DNA of 64,000 nucleotides from Algimonas porphyrae. Lineage in GTDB: Bacteria > Pseudomonadota > Alphaproteobacteria > Caulobacterales > Maricaulaceae. This document shows, in pieces, positions 10,527-19,767 of this stretch. Below the pieces are notes generated by a model that worked only from the letters and a program-made list of their open reading frames with translations, was not told where the DNA came from and did not search any database. The stretch spans positions 2,730,001 to 2,794,000 of the forward strand of contig NZ_CP163424.1 of the NCBI RefSeq assembly GCF_041429795.1, given 5' to 3'. The position numbers were made by a program, and so were the translations under genes. Every line of letters starts with the position of its first letter. Within the stretch, counting starts at the first letter, position 1.

Positions 10527-11132
10527 ATGCGCAAACACCTTCACGTACCTCTCATCGCTGCGGCTCTGCTGACGGCCTGTTCCAATGTGGAGCCACCCAG
10601 CACGCCGCCAGCTGATTTCACGACTTATCCAGCGTTATCTGAGTCGGGTTATGCCGAGACAACAATTTCGCGGGATTTTCCGATGAAGTTGACGCAACTG
10701 CGCACCTTTCTTGACGAGGACAACCGGATCGTCGCGAATTTCGAACCAACCGACACAATCAGCATGCCGGTCGACACCGTTTATTTTGACGGCGATTGGC
10801 CTGAAGTCGGCGCCACGCGACGCGTCGAACAGGATGACGGACATTTTGTGCTCGAGCGCGTTCTCGTCAGTCAGCCGGACCGGTTCGAATATCAGATATG
10901 GGGCTTTACCGGTGCGGTCGGCAACAATGTCGATCACGTTCACGGCGTCATGGAATTCCTTCCGATCGGCGACAGTCAAACCCGCATGAACTGGAGCTAT
11001 AAGGTCAAGCCCAATGCCGGCTTCAAACGCGTCTTGGTGCAGCGTTTTGTCAATAAAGAGATCACTCCGTTTCTCACAACCTCGCTCGATAAGACTCTGG
11101 CCCAAGCAGAAGCCCGCGTAGCAGAGCAATGA
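10527..11132 (+). CDS. SRPBCC-family (START/polyketide cyclase-like) lipoprotein
   Basis: ATG 10527 sits 8 bases after GGAGA and gives a lipoprotein signal peptide with lipobox LLTAC; an upstream TTG is less likely. The mature protein has the length and strand pattern of the SRPBCC fold: an opening TTISRDF-like strand, VYFDGDWPEVGATRRVE, FEYQIWGF, and a long C-terminal helix TTSLDKTLAQAEARV. Such proteins bind hydrophobic ligands in a cavity. The gene overlaps the DoxX gene by ATGA, so the two are translated together. The ligand is unknown; control by the divergent MarR protein is likely. Confidence 0.7.
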   Translation: MRKHLHVPLIAAALLTACSNVEPPSTPPADFTTYPALSESGYAETTISRDFPMKLTQLRTFLDEDNRIVANFEPTDTISMPVDTVYFDGDWPEVGATRRVEQDDGHFVLERVLVSQPDRFEYQIWGFTGAVGNNVDHVHGVMEFLPIGDSQTRMNWSYKVKPNAGFKRVLVQRFVNKEITPFLTTSLDKTLAQAEARVAEQ

Positions 11133-11560
11133 ATTATCCTGCAGGGACCCGTTTTTACACCGCAGGACGGGTTATCACCGGCTTGTTTTTCGTACTCGCC
11201 GGAACGAATAAAATCCTGTCCTATCCGAACACGCTGGACATGATGCAGGCGGCAGGATTGACCCCTGCAACGCTTCTACTGCCCCTGACGATTGCGCTGG
11301 AGATCGGGGCTGGTGCTTTTGTGATGCTGGGGCGCGGCAGAAGAATTGTCGTGATGGCGGCCTTGGCTCTATGTTTCTTCACGCTTGCGACAAATCTGAT
11401 CTTCCACAGATTCTGGACACTGGACGGCGGAATGCAGCAGTTGCAACTCAGCCTGTTCTTCAAGAATCTCGTCGTTATCGCCGCCCTGCTCATGATCGCG
11501 GGACAAGGCTGTCTCGGACAAGAAAAAACCCGCCATCGGGCGGGTTCGTTCGACGCATGA
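11129..11560 (+). CDS. DoxX-family membrane protein
   Basis: A 143-residue protein with four predicted membrane helices: GRVITGLFFVLAGTNKIL, LLLPLTIALEIGAGAFVML, VVMAALALCFFTLATNLIF and a fourth near residue 115. The GLFFVLAGxNKI and LEIGAGAFVMLG pieces match the DoxX group. Family members have been linked to quinone or redox chemistry, but no specific reaction can be read here. The start overlaps the upstream lipoprotein stop as ATGA. Its final codons contain the terminator hairpin that serves the opposing rpmB gene, so the two 3' ends share sequence. Confidence 0.82.
   Translation: MNYPAGTRFYTAGRVITGLFFVLAGTNKILSYPNTLDMMQAAGLTPATLLLPLTIALEIGAGAFVMLGRGRRIVVMAALALCFFTLATNLIFHRFWTLDGGMQQLQLSLFFKNLVVIAALLMIAGQGCLGQEKTRHRAGSFDA
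11523..11546 (-). terminator. Rho-independent terminator of rpmB (inside the 3' end of the DoxX gene)
   Basis: On the minus strand an 8-bp stem AACCCGCC/GGCGGGTT (loop CGAT) is followed by six T residues, 29 bases past the rpmB stop. The hairpin lies inside the DoxX coding sequence on the other strand. Confidence 0.85.
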
Positions 11561-11574
11561 TTTTGAAATGGTTT

Positions 11575-11877
11575 TTAGGCCGCTTCTGAGCCTGTAGCTT
11601 CCAGACTGGCCGCAACGGATTTTTTGAGCTTGCGGGCCTTGTCCGTCAGTTTGTGGTTCTTCGTCCCCATCAGGAAACCGTCAAGGCCGCCTTTGAAGTC
11701 GACAGTGCGCAGCGTCTTGGCCGCAATGCGAAGACGATAATCCTGGCCCAAAGCCTGGGAACGCAAGGTGACGTTGCAAAGGTTCACTTCGAACCGACGC
11801 TTGGTCTTGATGTTGGAATGGGAGACGTTGTGGCCGCTCATCGGGCCGGTGCCCAGAAGGTCGCAAGTGCGGGACAT
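11575..11877 (-). CDS. rpmB: 50S ribosomal protein L28
   Basis: The 100-residue product starts at ATG 11877 (MSRTCDLLGTGPMSGHNVSH), the usual L28 start; the longer frame upstream is the leader. SRTCxLxGxxxxxGHNVSHSxxKTKRRF and NLCNVTLRSQALGQDYRLRI are characteristic. The extended C-terminal tail is normal for alphaproteobacterial L28, about 20 residues longer than the E. coli protein. An AGGCA ribosome site precedes the start. The ~150-base upstream region carries a terminator-like hairpin (see 11917-11938). Confidence 0.97.
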   Translation of the reverse strand: MSRTCDLLGTGPMSGHNVSHSNIKTKRRFEVNLCNVTLRSQALGQDYRLRIAAKTLRTVDFKGGLDGFLMGTKNHKLTDKARKLKKSVAASLEATGSEAA

Positions 11878-11916
11878 GATGCTTGCCTCGAAAAAAAGGG
11901 TCTGATGTGACAATGT

Positions 11917-11938
11917 AAAAAGGCCCGCTGGAGCGGGC
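11917..11938 (-). promoter_or_regulatory. Terminator-like hairpin in the rpmB leader; possible attenuator
   Basis: Read on the minus strand, GCCCGC-TCCA-GCGGGC is followed by CTTTTT, 40 bases before the rpmB ATG. No minus-strand gene lies upstream for it to end (the neighbour, DUF3108, is on the plus strand), so it either trims read-through or attenuates rpmB. Two further copies of a GGGC/GCCC-type pairing element lie within the next 90 bases and could form an alternative fold. Confidence 0.55.
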
Positions 11939-12127
11939 GATCAGCGGCGGGCCATAAGCCCAGAGTCGGATCGGGTCAAGCCCGACACGCATGGCGAGAC
12001 GATCTTTCACAGCCGCGTCTGGCAGGCCTAAGCCCGACCCAATCCTCCCGATCACCTGACCAAAGCTTAATGGATAGAGCCGTCATTGTTCATGGGCGCG
12101 ACAGATCGCGACGAATAGATAGGGTTC

Positions 12128-13069
12128 ATGAAACAGAGCATTCTCACAGCAACAGCGCTCGGCGCAACCCTTATGGGCGGACTGGCAGCAGGCCATGGCG
12201 CGCTGGCGCAAACAGCGCCGGCAACTGTCAATCTGATCGGGGAAGCCCGGCACATATCGGTCCTGAACGATCAAAATCTGGGCGAGCGGCAATGGATCGT
12301 CCCGGCCCCGAGCGCGGATGCCAACCAATTCGCCTTCACGATGAAGGGCTATGTTTTCGGAATCAAACTGCTGAATGTCAGCTATTTCGGCTATGAGGAC
12401 ACGCAGGACTACGCTGCCTATGCCGATATTCGCACATCCGGCCTGGGGGCCTTACTCAAGAAGATGGACATCTGGTCGGTCACACGCGGTCGCATAACGG
12501 GCGACGGCGATCTGCGCCCGGATTTTCACGTGCAGCAGAATACGGACAAGAAGAACCGCCGCGTCGAAATGGTCTATGACAATGACGCCGCAGAGGTGAC
12601 GGTCGACATCGTTCCGCCGCTCGGCAGTCAGGGCATTCCGCCGGCCACGCCGGATGAACGCTTCGCTGCATATGACACGATCACTGCGCTGCTGCACATG
12701 ACCCGCAAGGGACGGCAGGATGCAGCGTCCCTATGCAGCGGGCGGGTTCCCGTCTTCGATTCGAAACAGCATTACAATCTGCGACTCAGCCCGGTCGGCG
12801 ATGCGCGCGTCAAATATCTTGGCGACAAGCAGACCGCGATCCATTGCCACGCCTATTACGAACCGATTTCAGGCTTCGATCCCGAAGACCTGCCCGATGC
12901 GGAAGAGGCCGGTACGCCCGTCGATATCTATTTCAACTATTATCCGGACATCGACATGCATGTCCCAGTGCGCTTTGCCTACCGGATCAGCAGTTTCAAG
13001 GCGATCATCAAGATGACGGGTCTGGTCATGGTCACACCGGACGGCGAAGTCATCACGATCGATAGCTAG
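12128..13069 (+). CDS. DUF3108 family exported protein
   Basis: A 313-residue protein with a signal peptide (cleavage likely after GHGALAQ). The mature part has the DUF3108 layout: an early FTMKGYVFGIKLLNVSYFG strand pair, a DIRTSGLGALLKKM segment, an YDTITALLHM helix, and a late set of beta strands. The fold is thought to be an outer-membrane-associated lipid-binding-type barrel, but no biochemical role is established. Its location next to rpmB is common in alphaproteobacteria. It is divergent from rpmB across a leader of about 250 bases. Function unknown. Confidence 0.8.
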   Translation: MKQSILTATALGATLMGGLAAGHGALAQTAPATVNLIGEARHISVLNDQNLGERQWIVPAPSADANQFAFTMKGYVFGIKLLNVSYFGYEDTQDYAAYADIRTSGLGALLKKMDIWSVTRGRITGDGDLRPDFHVQQNTDKKNRRVEMVYDNDAAEVTVDIVPPLGSQGIPPATPDERFAAYDTITALLHMTRKGRQDAASLCSGRVPVFDSKQHYNLRLSPVGDARVKYLGDKQTAIHCHAYYEPISGFDPEDLPDAEEAGTPVDIYFNYYPDIDMHVPVRFAYRISSFKAIIKMTGLVMVTPDGEVITIDS

Positions 13070-13098
13070 GTTCCGGCGCCAGGTTTACCCTACGCCTG

Positions 13099-13935
13099 TC
13101 ATAGCCCCGCCACCATCTCCGCCACGGCGGCCTGTGTGCGCGGATCGAACCCGGCGGAATAGTGCGTCGCCTCAGGCAGTTCCAAATAGCGCGCCTGCGG
13201 CAGGGTCGCAGACAATTCGCGCGACAGATCGACGGGCAGAATCCGGTCGCGACCTGCCCCGATGATCAGGACGGGTTTGTCGAACCCCTCCAGCGAGCGC
13301 GGAATATCGAAATCCAGCAACGCCTCATCATAGGTCACGCGGAGGGGCACGCCTTTGGGTGTCCAGGCCCGTGCGACCGAATGGATGCTGGCCGCCGTCG
13401 TCTCCAGCACCAGCCCGTCGACGGCGCGCGACCGTGCCGCAAGATTGGAGCAGACGAATCCGCCCAGCGAATGTCCCCAGAACAGCAAGGGGCGGTCGCC
13501 CGCGCGTTCATCGATCAGAGCAACGAAATCATCAGCCAACCCGTCGATCGCTGCAGCGCCCGCCGCGCCGGAACTATCGCCATAACCAGGATAATCCCAC
13601 ATCACGACCTGTCCGAAATCACCCGCCTTGCGCGCCGTATTTGCGCCTGAAGTGATCCGGTCCGACGCATTACCGAAACAGGTCAGGACAAGCGGACCGC
13701 GATCATCGCCGACCGTACTCATCGCGATCACCTGCCCGCCAAAGAAGAGTCGCTCATGCCGGACGGGCCGCCCCAGCCCGCTCTCCGCCCGGATCGTCAG
13801 CTCCGCCCGCTCCGGGAAAGGCTTGGGCACAAAGACGATGGAATCATCGATGTGCAGGCCCTTGGCCAGCAAGAACACCGCCACGCCCAGCAGAGCAACG
13901 GTGATCACGCCAAGGAGTGTCAGAAAGGTCTTCAT
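13099..13935 (-). CDS. Membrane-anchored alpha/beta hydrolase (Bem46/YfhR-like)
   Basis: A 278-residue protein with one N-terminal membrane segment (residues 4-23) and a soluble hydrolase domain. The nucleophile elbow is GHSLGG near residue 155. The acid is probably in GAGRDRILPV and the base His in ATHYSAGF. The FGNASDR and WDYPGYGDSSG segments match the Bem46/ABHD13-like group, whose members often sit at the inner membrane. The substrate is unknown. It converges on the DUF3108 gene. Confidence 0.8.
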   Translation of the reverse strand: MKTFLTLLGVITVALLGVAVFLLAKGLHIDDSIVFVPKPFPERAELTIRAESGLGRPVRHERLFFGGQVIAMSTVGDDRGPLVLTCFGNASDRITSGANTARKAGDFGQVVMWDYPGYGDSSGAAGAAAIDGLADDFVALIDERAGDRPLLFWGHSLGGFVCSNLAARSRAVDGLVLETTAASIHSVARAWTPKGVPLRVTYDEALLDFDIPRSLEGFDKPVLIIGAGRDRILPVDLSRELSATLPQARYLELPEATHYSAGFDPRTQAAVAEMVAGL

Positions 13936-14092
13936 CGCGTTTATGACTTAACGGGAAAAGGTTGAGGGGGCGTGAGTAAGCTCCTTCTAATCCTACCCCT
14001 CGATTTCTACGGACTCAGGTCAATGATTCGCTTTGATCAATCCCTTCAAATGGACCGATGCGTCACTGCAATCGAACGGGATAGGAATAAAT

Positions 14093-16102
14093 CTACTCAC
14101 CACCCACGACCAAGAATTCACGTAAGTCGAGATAAAACTGTCGACCAACATCACTATTCGTAAGTACGATAAAGCCGGATCTCTCGTTCAAATACCCCTC
14201 GAAGATCGCATTGTTTGACCCATTCAGCCCTGTGTGGCTTATCGCAGGACCGAAAGTCGTATCGATCAGTTGGAAGCCGAGACCATAATAGACAGGCCAT
14301 GCCTGACTTGACGCCGGGTCAGGCGTGAGGACTTGTTCTTCAAATAGGGCCAAATATGTCTCAGTTGACAGTCCCACATGATCAAACATCGCGGTCATGA
14401 CCTTTGCTAATGACGTCGCATTCGTCTGCATGGAATAGGCCGGACCAACATTTTCGGGTAGCTGAGCATTGTTCGGGCGATCAAAGTCGTGTCCGAACGC
14501 CACGCGATCAATCAGCGCTCCCGTATCCTTGAAGATCATATTCTCCCCGACCGCGAACGGTCTGATGATTTCGTCCAGGAAAATCATCTCTAGTGACTTA
14601 TTCGTCAGATGCGAAACAACCCGACCCAGATATTCGAACCCTTCTCCGGAGTAGCGAAAACCTGTTCCGGGAACAAATACAAGATCAAGCTGTCCGTCGG
14701 ATGTCTGGTGTCTCCAGTTCGGCAGACCCGTCTGATGGGACAGGACATGCCGTGCCGTCATTTTTTTGTAACGAATATCCTCCGGTGGGGATTCCAATGG
14801 CAGATAGTCAGCCAATGGTGTGTCCAGATCGATAACGCCCCGCTCCGCCAGACGCAGCACAGCCAAAGCGAAAATAGGCTTTGTGACAGAGCCTGCTTCG
14901 AACAGCGTCGCCTCATCAACTGTTTGCTGCGTATAGTTATTCCGAAACCCGAAATTCTGTGAATAGGCGAGTTCCCCATCCACGATGAGGGCAATTGAGG
15001 CACCCATGATCTGGTAGTAATCCAGCGCTTCTTCGATGAAGGCGTTCAGTGACGCTTCTTTCGACGGGTCATAATCGAACAGAAAGCCAGGCTGAGTTGG
15101 AATTTTTAAGGGGTCACGGGTTGCCCAAGCGATATCGCCTAGATCTATGGTTTCACGAGCGCGCACCTGAAAGTTTACGATATCCGCATCACTGAGACGT
15201 AGATCATAACGCGTTTCATCTGAACCGTTATAAAGCCGGAACGGAGAGCTGATACGGTAATTGCCTAGAGGCAGGTCGAACTCAAATTCACCGCCCTCTC
15301 CCGAACGGACCTGAACCCAGCCATATTTTCGACCCAGAGGATCGATGCGAATTCTCCAGTTCGACAGATCAGGTCCGTCGATACTGTCTGACCATTTTAT
15401 GCGGCCTTTGACTGTGCCCAAGTCTGCGCGATCAGGCACAAGCATCACATCACCCAATCGCCCCGACCGGTTCGTCTTGCCATTATATGATCCCCACATG
15501 GATGCTGAGGACAGGTTTTCCGACTTGGGCTGATCTATATCGAGTATGATATGATCCAGGCCGATGGTCATTCCGGGGGTGAATTCACTCCCAAGATTAA
15601 AAGACCACTCGTGAACAGAGACACCCTCCCGCCGCGAGAATGCGTGGGACATGGGCCACGGATAAGCCGCTCTTACAGCAGGAGCCCAGCTCTCATCATC
15701 AATGACGGGAGTTACGTCGTCACCAGCCGCCGAAAAGGCGAAGGGGGCAGATCCGTTTTTTGAGTGGTAAGGGTCCAGATAGAGGATATGGCTATCTTTG
15801 AGGTTTAAGGTGTCAAGACTGTCCTCAGATGCAATATGAATGTCATCGCCAACACTGAGTCCAATATAGACTGCGCCTTCTGAGGCATTGTAAGCGACTT
15901 GGAAATAGGCATCCACGTCGCCGATAAGCTGGCGGTCTAAATCATAGCGAATAACATCTTCGGGCCAGTCCGAAAGATCGCCATCGACCTTTATGGAAGG
16001 TGCATCGAAAGCGTAGGCGAGTTCTCCATTGTCGGCATAGGCCAATGTCCCAAAGGCGCATGAGAGAAGAATTCCAAACGCGGAATGGCCAATTTTATGC
16101 AT
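14093..16102 (-). CDS. Exported serine hydrolase (beta-lactamase fold) with N-terminal CBM9-like domain
   Basis: ATG 16102 is chosen because GGAG lies 8 bases upstream and it gives a signal peptide (ending GTLAYA-D); longer starts overlap the divergent regulator. The 669-residue product has a CBM9/DOMON-like domain in residues ~30-235 (IKVDGDLSDWPEDV; YIGLSVGDD), a small beta-sandwich like carboxypeptidase regulatory domains near 260-345, and a class C beta-lactamase/peptidase domain from ~370. Catalytic motifs are SVTK (~405), YSG in place of YxN (~483), and HTG (~624). Such enzymes include peptidases and esterases; with a sugar-binding module it may act on a cell-wall or glycan-bound ester. 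Base composition is more AT-rich than that of its neighbours. Confidence 0.85.
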   Translation of the reverse strand: MHKIGHSAFGILLSCAFGTLAYADNGELAYAFDAPSIKVDGDLSDWPEDVIRYDLDRQLIGDVDAYFQVAYNASEGAVYIGLSVGDDIHIASEDSLDTLNLKDSHILYLDPYHSKNGSAPFAFSAAGDDVTPVIDDESWAPAVRAAYPWPMSHAFSRREGVSVHEWSFNLGSEFTPGMTIGLDHIILDIDQPKSENLSSASMWGSYNGKTNRSGRLGDVMLVPDRADLGTVKGRIKWSDSIDGPDLSNWRIRIDPLGRKYGWVQVRSGEGGEFEFDLPLGNYRISSPFRLYNGSDETRYDLRLSDADIVNFQVRARETIDLGDIAWATRDPLKIPTQPGFLFDYDPSKEASLNAFIEEALDYYQIMGASIALIVDGELAYSQNFGFRNNYTQQTVDEATLFEAGSVTKPIFALAVLRLAERGVIDLDTPLADYLPLESPPEDIRYKKMTARHVLSHQTGLPNWRHQTSDGQLDLVFVPGTGFRYSGEGFEYLGRVVSHLTNKSLEMIFLDEIIRPFAVGENMIFKDTGALIDRVAFGHDFDRPNNAQLPENVGPAYSMQTNATSLAKVMTAMFDHVGLSTETYLALFEEQVLTPDPASSQAWPVYYGLGFQLIDTTFGPAISHTGLNGSNNAIFEGYLNERSGFIVLTNSDVGRQFYLDLREFLVVGGE

Positions 16103-16233
16103 TATCATCGCTCCGTAAGCTGCTTCGACCCTGTTACAATTCTCAATAAAGACTGGCGTGTCTCGGCGTTTCTCTTGTAAAACACGAGCGCAATTCATCA
16201 CATTTTTCCATATCATGATCGGAATTCGCCGTT

Positions 16234-16683
16234 TTGGACGCATTTGACACAGCCATTCTCGACATCATTCAATCTGATGCGGGATTATCTCACGAAGCAA
16301 TTGGACAGAGAGTGAACCTCTCAGCTTCATCAGTCAGGCGCCGCATTACAAATCTAAAACGAGACGGGGTCATTGAACGAGATGTCTCAATCGTAAACGT
16401 CGAACAGTTCGGTGTACTCCTCATCACCTCAGTTATATTGAATGAGGAAACACCTGAAATTTATAATGAACTTGATACAATTTTTGCCGAGCAAAAACTT
16501 GTGAAACAATCCTATCATGTGTCTGGTGAAAGCGATTACATCATCATTGTTCATGCCTCTTCCATGCAGTCATACGAAGAATGGGCGCGGGCAGTCCTGA
16601 TGAGTAATGCCTACATCAACCGTTTCAATACGACTGTCGTCTATTCGCGGCGCAAGTTTGATACCTCGGTCACAACTCGCTAG
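16234..16683 (+). CDS. Lrp/AsnC-family transcriptional regulator
   Basis: The start codon is TTG at 16234 with GGAA upstream; no in-frame ATG fits. The 149-residue product starts like Lrp (AFDTAILDIIQSDAGLSHEAIG), with the HTH around QRVNLSASSVRRRITNLKRDG, and a RAM-type ligand domain with YHVSGESDYIIIVHASSMQ. Members sense amino acids or related metabolites and often regulate divergent genes. It faces away from the CBM9/beta-lactamase-fold gene across about 130 bases, and both are AT-rich, so they are probably a regulator-target pair acquired together. Confidence 0.88.
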   Translation: MDAFDTAILDIIQSDAGLSHEAIGQRVNLSASSVRRRITNLKRDGVIERDVSIVNVEQFGVLLITSVILNEETPEIYNELDTIFAEQKLVKQSYHVSGESDYIIIVHASSMQSYEEWARAVLMSNAYINRFNTTVVYSRRKFDTSVTTR

Positions 16684-16770
16684 CTCGCCAGTCACCTTCA
16701 AGTGGAACGGCCCTTGCCTTGGACTTAAACCCATCTTGCCTTTCTACCTACTCCCACCAACATAGCTCCC

Positions 16771-19767
16771 ATGGCCTTTCAGCCGATTCTCAAAGCTATT
16801 CTGGGTCCGACCAATACGGGGAAGACTCATTACGCGGTGGAGCGGATGCTCGGGCGGAGCTCTGGCGTAATCGGCTTGCCGCTGCGCTTGCTGGCGCGGG
16901 AGGTCTATGACCGCATCGCGGACCGGATCGGGGCGGCTCAGGTTGCGCTGGTCACGGGGGAGGAGAAGATCATCCCGCCGCGTGCGCGCTATTTCGTCTG
17001 CACGGTCGAGGCGATGCCGGTGGAGCGCCGCTTCGCCTTCGTCGCCGTGGATGAAGTGCAGCTGATCGCCAATCATGAGCGCGGCCATATTTTCACCGAC
17101 CGTGTGCTGAATATGCGCGGACAGGAAGAGACCTTGTTTCTGGGTGCGGACACGGCGCGCGATGTGCTGCGCACGCTGGTGCCAGATATCACATTCGATC
17201 GCCGGGAGCGCTTCTCCGAACTGTCCTATGCCGGGCCGACCAAACTGAACCGCCTGCCCAAGCGATCCGTTATCGTCGCTTTTTCAGCCAAGGAGGTCTA
17301 CGCCCTCGCCGAGGCAATCCGTCGTCTGCGCGGCGGGGCCGCCGTCGTCATGGGCGGGCTGAGCCCCCGCACCCGGAATGCACAGGCGGAGCTGTTCCAA
17401 TCGGGCGAGGTGGATTTTCTGGTCGCAACTGACGCGGTCGGCATGGGACTGAATCTCGACACCAACCACGTCGCTTTTGCCAGCCTGTCCAAATATGACG
17501 GACGGCGGCGGCGTTACCTGACCCCGATGGAGGCGGCCCAGATTGCCGGGCGGGCGGGCCGGTTCCGCCAAAACGGAACCTTCGGGACGACAGGGGACTG
17601 CCCGGAGATGGAAGATGGTCTGGTCGAACGCATCGTCGGCCATCAGTTCGAGATGCTGAACTATGCCGAATGGCGTAATTCCGCGCTCGATTTCTCAACG
17701 CTGGACCGGCTGGTCGAAACGCTGCATGCACCGCGCCCGACCAAGCGCCTGCGCCGGATCAAGGGCGCGGAGGATGAGTTGAGCCTGGAACGGATGATGG
17801 CCATTCCGGAGGTCGCGGACGGCATCAAGGTTCCGGCACAGGTCAGGCAGCTCTGGGATGTGTGTCAGGTTCCGGACTTCCGCAATCTGACGATCGATGC
17901 GCATGTGCGTCTCTTGCAGGATATCTACCGGACGCTGCGCAAGGGCGGCGGGCGACTGTCCGACAATTTCATGGCCGCGAAAATTGCACGGGTGGATGAC
18001 ATGACCGGCAGCGTCGATGTCTTGTCCGCGCGGCTTGCGAATATCCGGACTTGGACGTATTGCGCGGCTAAATCCAGCTGGATGTTCGATCCCGAACATT
18101 GGGCGCAGGAGGCTCGTACGGTCGAAGACCGTCTGTCGGATGCGCTGCATGAGGGGTTGATCGCGCGCTTTGTCGATCGCCGGACATCCATGCTGTTAAA
18201 AGGAATTGGATCCGGAGCCGACATGGACGCTTCTATCAAAGATGACGGATCGGTCTTCGTCGATGGCCACCTGATTGGCCGTCTCGACGGATTGCAGTTT
18301 ACGCGCGACGCGAATGCGACCGATCTCGAAGCCAAAGCGCTGGAAGCCGCTGCGGTGAAGGCGGTTGCACCGGAAGTGGACCGGCGGCTGACGTCGCTCT
18401 CCTCCGGGCAGCATGCCATCTTCACACTCTCGGATGCGGGCACGATCCTGTGGGGCGGCATGTCCGTCGGGCGGATTGCCAAGTCCGGGTCCGTCTTTTC
18501 GCCGGATGTCGAGGTGATTGGCGGGGAGCTTGGCAATCCGACACTTCGCCAAATGGCCGAAGACCGGATGCGCCAATTCCTGCGCGCCGAGGTCGAAACC
18601 CATCTGCAACCACTCAAAAAGCTGAAGGAACTGCAGGACAAGCCCGACGTGCTGCCGGGGGCCAAGGGTTTCGCCTTTACCCTGCTGGAACATCACGGTG
18701 CGCTCGACCGGCGTCAGCACGGAAAACTGGTCCGTGATCTCGGGCAGGAAGAACGGCGCGACCTGCGGGCCGTCGGCGTCCAGTTCGGTCAGTATAATGT
18801 CTTCATGCCGGACCTGATGAAACCGAAACCGGCGCGGCTTCTGTCCTTGTTGAACGCTTACGGCGCGGGCGGCGACCGCAAGCCGTTCATCCCCTTTGCC
18901 GGTGTGACATCGATCCCCAATGACGGCGATCTGAAATCGGACGATTATGCGCCGGAAGCCTTGTCGCTTGCTGGTTACAGGGCAGTCGGGCCCCGCATTG
19001 TCCGCTTCGATATTCTCAACCGCCTTGCGACGCAGATACGCGACGCGCAAAGCCAGTTCGAACGGATCGCGTCGGATAAACCCAAACGTCCGACCTTCCA
19101 GATTATGAGCGAGATGCTCGCCCTGCTCGGTGCATCACTGGACGAAACGCGCGGCGTTCTGAGCGCATTGGGGTTCAAGCCATTCACCGCCGATGCGCCG
19201 CTGGAAAAGCCCGCTCAGGAGCCGACGGATGTCGTCGCAGATACGCCCGACACTTCCGACACGCCTGCCGAGCCCGCAAGCCTCCCAGCAGCCCAAGCTG
19301 ACGAGATCGTCTCATCGCCCGGCAATGCGCCCGCCCCCGGTGTCGTCCCTGACGATGCAACGGCGAGCGAACCGACCCTGAGCGGCACGTCGGACGCGGC
19401 GACAGACCCCGCACCGACTGCACCAAACCCGCTGGACGCGACCAAGCTCTCCAAGCGCGCCCGCGATCGTCAGCGCGCCGCCCTGACCGTCTATGTGCCG
19501 CGTGAACAGCTCGAAGACGGGACGTCGCGCGATGTTCCCAGTTTGGAATATTGGTCACTGCCGGCGCGGAGTACGAGACCGCAGCGCGGCGCCCATAAAG
19601 GCAACCCCCATAAAGGCCGCAAAGGCCAGAAAAACAAGGGTCCGCGGCCTCAGCGCGGCGCGTCAGGCGGCAAATCGGCCGCGTCCGCCAAGTCATTGGA
19701 AAATTCGCCTTTCGCCGCTCTGGCTGCTCTTAAAGGGACAGGCAAGACCGAGGACGACAAGTCCTGA
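16771..19767 (+). CDS. Suv3-like DEAD/H-type RNA helicase
   Basis: A 998-residue superfamily 2 helicase like mitochondrial SUV3. Walker A is GPTNTGKT at residues 12-19, Walker B is DEVQ at 94-97, and motif VI is QIAGRAGRF. ATDAVGMGLNLD corresponds to motif V. The middle and C-terminal regions hold the RNA-degradation-associated helical domains. The last ~180 residues are Pro/Ala/Asp-rich then strongly basic (KGRKGQKNKGPRPQRG), a likely RNA-binding tail. In many alphaproteobacteria this helicase gene precedes an S4 protein, fdxA and carD, as here. It ends with TGA overlapping the next gene. Confidence 0.92.
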   Translation: MAFQPILKAILGPTNTGKTHYAVERMLGRSSGVIGLPLRLLAREVYDRIADRIGAAQVALVTGEEKIIPPRARYFVCTVEAMPVERRFAFVAVDEVQLIANHERGHIFTDRVLNMRGQEETLFLGADTARDVLRTLVPDITFDRRERFSELSYAGPTKLNRLPKRSVIVAFSAKEVYALAEAIRRLRGGAAVVMGGLSPRTRNAQAELFQSGEVDFLVATDAVGMGLNLDTNHVAFASLSKYDGRRRRYLTPMEAAQIAGRAGRFRQNGTFGTTGDCPEMEDGLVERIVGHQFEMLNYAEWRNSALDFSTLDRLVETLHAPRPTKRLRRIKGAEDELSLERMMAIPEVADGIKVPAQVRQLWDVCQVPDFRNLTIDAHVRLLQDIYRTLRKGGGRLSDNFMAAKIARVDDMTGSVDVLSARLANIRTWTYCAAKSSWMFDPEHWAQEARTVEDRLSDALHEGLIARFVDRRTSMLLKGIGSGADMDASIKDDGSVFVDGHLIGRLDGLQFTRDANATDLEAKALEAAAVKAVAPEVDRRLTSLSSGQHAIFTLSDAGTILWGGMSVGRIAKSGSVFSPDVEVIGGELGNPTLRQMAEDRMRQFLRAEVETHLQPLKKLKELQDKPDVLPGAKGFAFTLLEHHGALDRRQHGKLVRDLGQEERRDLRAVGVQFGQYNVFMPDLMKPKPARLLSLLNAYGAGGDRKPFIPFAGVTSIPNDGDLKSDDYAPEALSLAGYRAVGPRIVRFDILNRLATQIRDAQSQFERIASDKPKRPTFQIMSEMLALLGASLDETRGVLSALGFKPFTADAPLEKPAQEPTDVVADTPDTSDTPAEPASLPAAQADEIVSSPGNAPAPGVVPDDATASEPTLSGTSDAATDPAPTAPNPLDATKLSKRARDRQRAALTVYVPREQLEDGTSRDVPSLEYWSLPARSTRPQRGAHKGNPHKGRKGQKNKGPRPQRGASGGKSAASAKSLENSPFAALAALKGTGKTEDDKS

